A DNA stretch of 64,000 nucleotides from Cryptococcus deneoformans JEC21 (taxonomy: Eukaryota; Basidiomycota; Tremellomycetes; Tremellales; Cryptococcaceae): contig NC_006681.1 of assembly GCF_000091045.1 (NCBI RefSeq), positions 833,947 through 897,946 on the forward strand. The letters run 5' to 3'. Made by a program: the position numbers and the translations under genes. Below, in pieces: positions 60,375 through 64,000 of the stretch. Within the stretch, counting starts at the first letter, position 1, and every line of letters starts with the position of its first letter. Below the pieces are notes generated by a model. That model made no database searches and was not told the DNA's origin. It was given only the letters and a program-made list of their open reading frames with translations.

Positions 60375-60763
60375 GGTCGTAAAACATCTCTACGATGATG
60401 GAAGTGTCTCGTTTGGGATAAGGGTTTTGTCTTTTTTTCCTCCTTTAATTGAGGGAATCCACTGTACTATGTTCGTGTTATCATCGCTTATGCGCCCTAC
60501 CTTCTTCAGGGCATAAGATAATATTTAGCATGCGCTAACTGTTACAATGCATAAGATTGGTCTGCTGTACGAGTTTGTATTGAAGATGGGTTATATTATA
60601 CTTGGACAGATGACTTTGCTTTTTCTTCGCCAATCGCCGTACTACTTGGCCTATAACCTTCTAACCTTCTAAGCTTCTCACCAGCTCCCTCGATGTATAA
60701 CCTTTCTTCTCGCCTCCTCAATGTGACCTCTCAAACCCACTATCCTTCCACGTACTCGGGACT
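60375..60763. other. Convergent intergenic region
   Basis: Between the BRN1 and HAPSTR1-like stop codons. Presumed 3' UTRs; a C-rich run at 60745-60850 already belongs to the next coding exon. Confidence 0.4.
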
Positions 60764-62184
60764 TCAAACGCCCGCGCTTGCGCCTCCATGTCCATGTCCA
60801 TGTCTTCTCCCGCCCTTTTTGCCACCTCCTCCACCACCACCTTTCTCCTCCTCATCTTTGCCTTCCTTCCCGCCGTCTCTCAGACCCATACTCCGTCTCT
60901 TCACGGACCTCTGAGATTGCGCCCTGACCAATCCTAAACCTGGGTTTGAGTTGAAAGACGGACCGAACGCGTTACTACCATCGGAAGGGATTTCAACGTC
61001 CATGTTTTCGACAATGGGGCGTTTACTGCCTATCGGGTAGTTCTGTGCCGGACCAGACGATGAGAAAGCTAGCGGGGCGGAAGTGGAAATTATGGGAAGC
61101 GAAGGGAGGGAGGGATTGAATGTACTTGAAGTTAAGGAGGAAGAAGAGGGGTTAATGGACTGGGAAGAATGTGAAGGGGCGGGGTTTGCGTATCGAATGG
61201 GTTGACCTCGGGAGGGTTTAGTGGTGGGAACAAGCAAAGATGATTGGCTCAAAGACCCAGCGGTAGATGCCATGGTGGAAGGGTTTGGTTGGCCGGAAGA
61301 ATAATTAAGGGGTGATGAAAGCATGTTTGGCGTTGGCTGGTACGTTGTGGTATCCATAAGTCGATGAGGAGTTGAACTTTCACTTTGACCGTCTGAGCCT
61401 TCGACACTATTCCCTATGAAGACACTCATACTGTTCGCGTTGGAGTTAGCGCCGGAATGATCGAAAGCAGGAGCAGATGATGGACGGTTAGGGGCGAGAT
61501 GGGATTGCCGACTAATGGGATTCGACCTAGGACGAGGAGGTGGTGTGTCTTCAGCTTCGTCGGCAGCGAATACCGATATAGCAGCCTGCAAATCAGGACA
61601 GAAGCGAGTTTTCGTCAGCTGAATGAGGTCAACAGTGAAGGTGAAACCTACTTGACGAGCATCTGCCCAGTCCATTAATCGACTTAAAGTCTGTGCCGAG
61701 TCCTGTCCTTCGCCTATAGAAGATTGCACCATAGAAAGCATATCCTTCCTACAATATCGAAAGACAGATCAGCACCTTGATTTCGTCTCTTCATGAGATG
61801 CTTACAAAGCTGTCGAATATCCTGCATTGTATCCTTGCTATAACGGAGCAGGTCAAGTTCAGTGCCACATATCTTTTTTGTTCGCAAGATGATGCCATAT
61901 GGGTCTAGGCACAGGATGGATATCTCACCTTTGTAACAGCTAAAGAACTCCTATACAAGCTTGTGATAGATGCGGCGGCAGCTACAGATATATGTAAGCC
62001 ACGACTCCATCGACAATCCCAACCATATAAAGAACACGCGAAACGAATACCGATGTATCAAGTTATACCAAACATGAACCTGGCGGCGAGTAATAGGTGA
62101 CTGACCTCTAAATTTGTCCCCAATATCCCTCTCTGCATCCGCAACATCTGGATCCAGACTGGCATTGAGGTTGGAAAGGTCCAT
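60764..62184 (-). CDS. Possible HAPSTR1/C16orf72-like protein
   Basis: Five exons: 62184-62106, 61981-61929, 61837-61806, 61748-61652 and 61585-60764, coding for 360 residues. The only ordered part is residues about 28-100: AAAASITSLYRSSLAVTKQG, YNAGYSTALKDMLSMVQSSI and RLMDWADARQAAISVFAADE. This spacing of an Ala/Thr/Leu-Tyr helix and a GY..G...AL.D.L helix recalls human HAPSTR1 (stress-response partner of the ligase HUWE1). I recall that match from memory only, so it is tentative. The remaining 250 residues are Ser/Pro-rich, with a bipartite basic run (QRSVKRRSMG) that could be a nuclear signal and a terminal Gly/Lys/His-rich tail. Confidence 0.5.
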
Positions 62185-62989
62185 TGTCGTTAAATTGTAA
62201 TGTAAAAGTATAGAAGAAGGTATATAGACTTAGAGACTGAGATTAAATACGTATCATTGAGTAGCTAGATCGGAGTTGATCCGAAAACCGCAAAACATCA
62301 AGAGAAAAGTGGATGCTCGAATAATTTAGCTACACGTCATCACTTCTGATCGAAGCTAAGTCGTATGAACAAGAATCCGTTTTCGACGGATCCGTTTCGA
62401 TTTTTTTTTCGTTGTACTCTTTGGTTTCAAATATAACGAATGTCGTCTATCTAAATGCTTTGCGACATTGACCCAGGATTGACTCTCTGGATATTGCTCG
62501 CTTTTCAAAGCCAATTAATGAGCAATTCCTTCGATAACATCGCTTCTATCTCCGCGCCGCTATCTACGTTGTTACAACCTGTACTTACCGGCGTACCCAC
62601 CTTTCACCATTTGCTCGACTATAAAGGATATCGGGACGTCTCCTTTTCGGCAAAGTACTTTTATACACTCAGGGGATCCCTCATTTGGAATTGAGATCAT
62701 TCCATTTCTCACGAGAAGCAATCCTTAAGAGTTACAATCGAAAATTCTAAAGTCGAAGGCGAATGATGAAGGGACGTGATTGTCTCGATGTTCAAGCTAG
62801 CTACGAGGTTTCCCATTTCCGGAGTATGAACAATGGTGTGTATGACTTTGTTGCGCGGCGATTTCGACATACGGATAGAACAATCACTAGCACAGCTTCA
62901 GTTCGACCGATGCTCTCGAACCTGAGAAGAGGTTTACAAACAACCTTATAAAAGATTTCGATATTATTACGCCTTCTCGCTAGCTTCCA
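62185..62989. other. Divergent intergenic region left of the HSF-like locus
   Basis: An open frame at 62455-62694 has no recognisable domain. TTATAAAA at 62946-62953 would suit a promoter for the HSF-like locus, about 40 bases before its ATG. Confidence 0.4.
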
Positions 62990-63936
62990 ATGGTACGAGG
63001 TAAAGGCACTATGGGTGATACTGCTCGAGATGACTATACAGTCGGAAATGAACATGACAATGGACCGAGGCAGCCAAACTTCTTGCAAAAGCGTATGCGT
63101 AAGTACATGTCTCCTCGCTTTCTGCCATCACCCTTGATGCAGCATAAGCTTAATACAGCCCAGTTTCCTTGCTTTGAGCCCATACCTCTGTCCCGAGACC
63201 ATCTAGGGGGGGGCGTCAGATGGTCGACAACTCGTCATCGCGCAACCAGATCGAGTAAATATTTTGATACACAGCTCTGGAAGACGTTGGGCTGATATGT
63301 ACGACCGCCCAGCTGGCTAAGGAAGTACTTCAGAAGCTATTCAAGCATGATAAGATAGCGTCTTTTGGCAGACAATTGAACGTGAGTATTCCATACAAGC
63401 TATCATTGGCAGATAACAGGTATACTGACATTGTGTACATCTTTACGGACAGATTTACGGCTTCTCGAAAATTTCCAGGTCTACAATTTAAGGATAACAA
63501 TGGGAACGTCTCGAACTCCAGCATTTGGGCTCGTATGTCTTCTTCCTCTCTCCTGTCTTCTCGACTACTCCCGCTGACTTGAAAACTACTCTTCCTGATA
63601 GGTCGAACCCTTCACAGGCTGTCTACCTCGGCGCAAATCCAATCAATCAAACGTCATGCTCCACCAAAGCTCATCCGCACGCGTCGAATCGCTAACGGGG
63701 AGATCATCCGGACGAGGGCTGGGCGAGGCGTATTGGAGAAAGCGAAGAAGATGCAAGAAAGTACCAAAAGGGGCAGAATAAAAAGGACAAGAGAGCGGGC
63801 AGAACATGGAGAGGCATTGATGAATGGGCGGGATGGGGGAGACCACCAGCAACGATGGCCTACACTTTGCGGTCCAACAGGTCTCTTCAACATTACGAAC
63901 CGAGAACTCAAAATTGAGGTTAGCGGATATATCTGA
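62990..63936 (+). pseudogene. HSF-type DNA-binding domain gene, probably degenerate
   Basis: HSF-like pieces are clear: PRQPNFLQK after the ATG at 62990, RQMVDNSSSRNQIE (63214-63255), AQLAKEVLQKLFKHDKIASF then GRQLN, a GTGAGT intron (63380-63452), IYGFSKIS, and LQFKDNNGNVSNSSIWA with a following basic tail that ends at 63936. Real HSF domains bind heat-shock-type elements. Here the frame from RQMVDN reaches TAA (63256) and TGA (63265) inside the domain. A run of eight G (63206-63213) throws the expected splice out of phase, and one base is extra at 63480. A 44-base intron could mend the last point. With several independent breaks a pseudogene is likelier than unusual splicing, but the region is near the window end and could be misread. 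Confidence 0.5.
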
Positions 63937-64000
63937 GTCCGCAGACCATGAGCACCGAAACCATGATGAAGATCAAAGCCAAAATGCAATATCATCATGG

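Overview
The window looks like chromosomal DNA of a basidiomycete yeast, most likely Cryptococcus (Tremellales; I infer the C. neoformans/gattii group or a close relative). The reasons are many short introns (mostly 45-70 bases) with GTRNGT donors and CTRAY branch sites, dense genes on both strands, and a gene set of fungal type: PalI/Rim9, EDC4/Ge-1, PEX12, condensin kleisin, SIN Cdc14, and a Met8-Met1 type siroheme synthase. I rebuilt the exons by hand. For almost every gene the summed exon length is a multiple of three and every junction is in phase. No phage, insertion sequence, CRISPR array or intact transposon was seen.

Layout, left to right. The 3' end of an unknown gene (1-295) is followed by an MFS organic-anion transporter (-) divergent from a D-2-hydroxyacid dehydrogenase (+) at 0.5-4.6 kb. 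Then come EDC4/Ge-1 (-), Rim9/PalI (-), an ARF6-like GTPase (-), DAHP synthase (+), a PRA1 protein (-), a GT18-like glycosyltransferase (+) and a divergent 18-exon beta-tubulin (-) at 4.9-22.1 kb. At 22.5-28.5 kb a second copy of the same transporter (-) is divergent from a flavin amine/amino-acid oxidase (+), which converges on an Asp/Glu-type racemase (-). A tRNA-Lys(CUU) with an intron follows, then 2.7 kb of gene-poor DNA. Next are a GPI-anchored GH105-like glycosidase (+), another 2.3 kb gene-poor stretch, Mam3/CNNM (+), and a gene (-) that reads as one protein made of an EXPERA (EBP/TMEM97-type) membrane domain fused to siroheme synthase. The right part holds a small unknown gene, a large serine hydrolase (-), SIN Cdc14 (-), an NmrA-like protein (+), PEX12 (-) sharing a 199-base promoter with condensin BRN1 (+), a HAPSTR1-like protein (-), and a damaged-looking HSF-type gene (+).

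How the genes fit together. Two loci share the same design: an MFS transporter divergent from an oxidoreductase. The second adds a racemase and carries inverted GATA-site pairs in its promoters, so a nitrogen-regulated amino-acid or organic-acid uptake and breakdown unit is a reasonable inference. The other genes are mostly housekeeping: mRNA decapping, membrane traffic, aromatic amino acids, siroheme for sulfite reduction, septation, peroxisome import and chromosome condensation.

The most unusual items are the EXPERA-siroheme synthase fusion; the beta-tubulin with Ile and Cys at the benzimidazole-site positions 198 and 200; introns present in only one of the two transporter paralogs, one of them GC-AG; and the probable HSF pseudogene.
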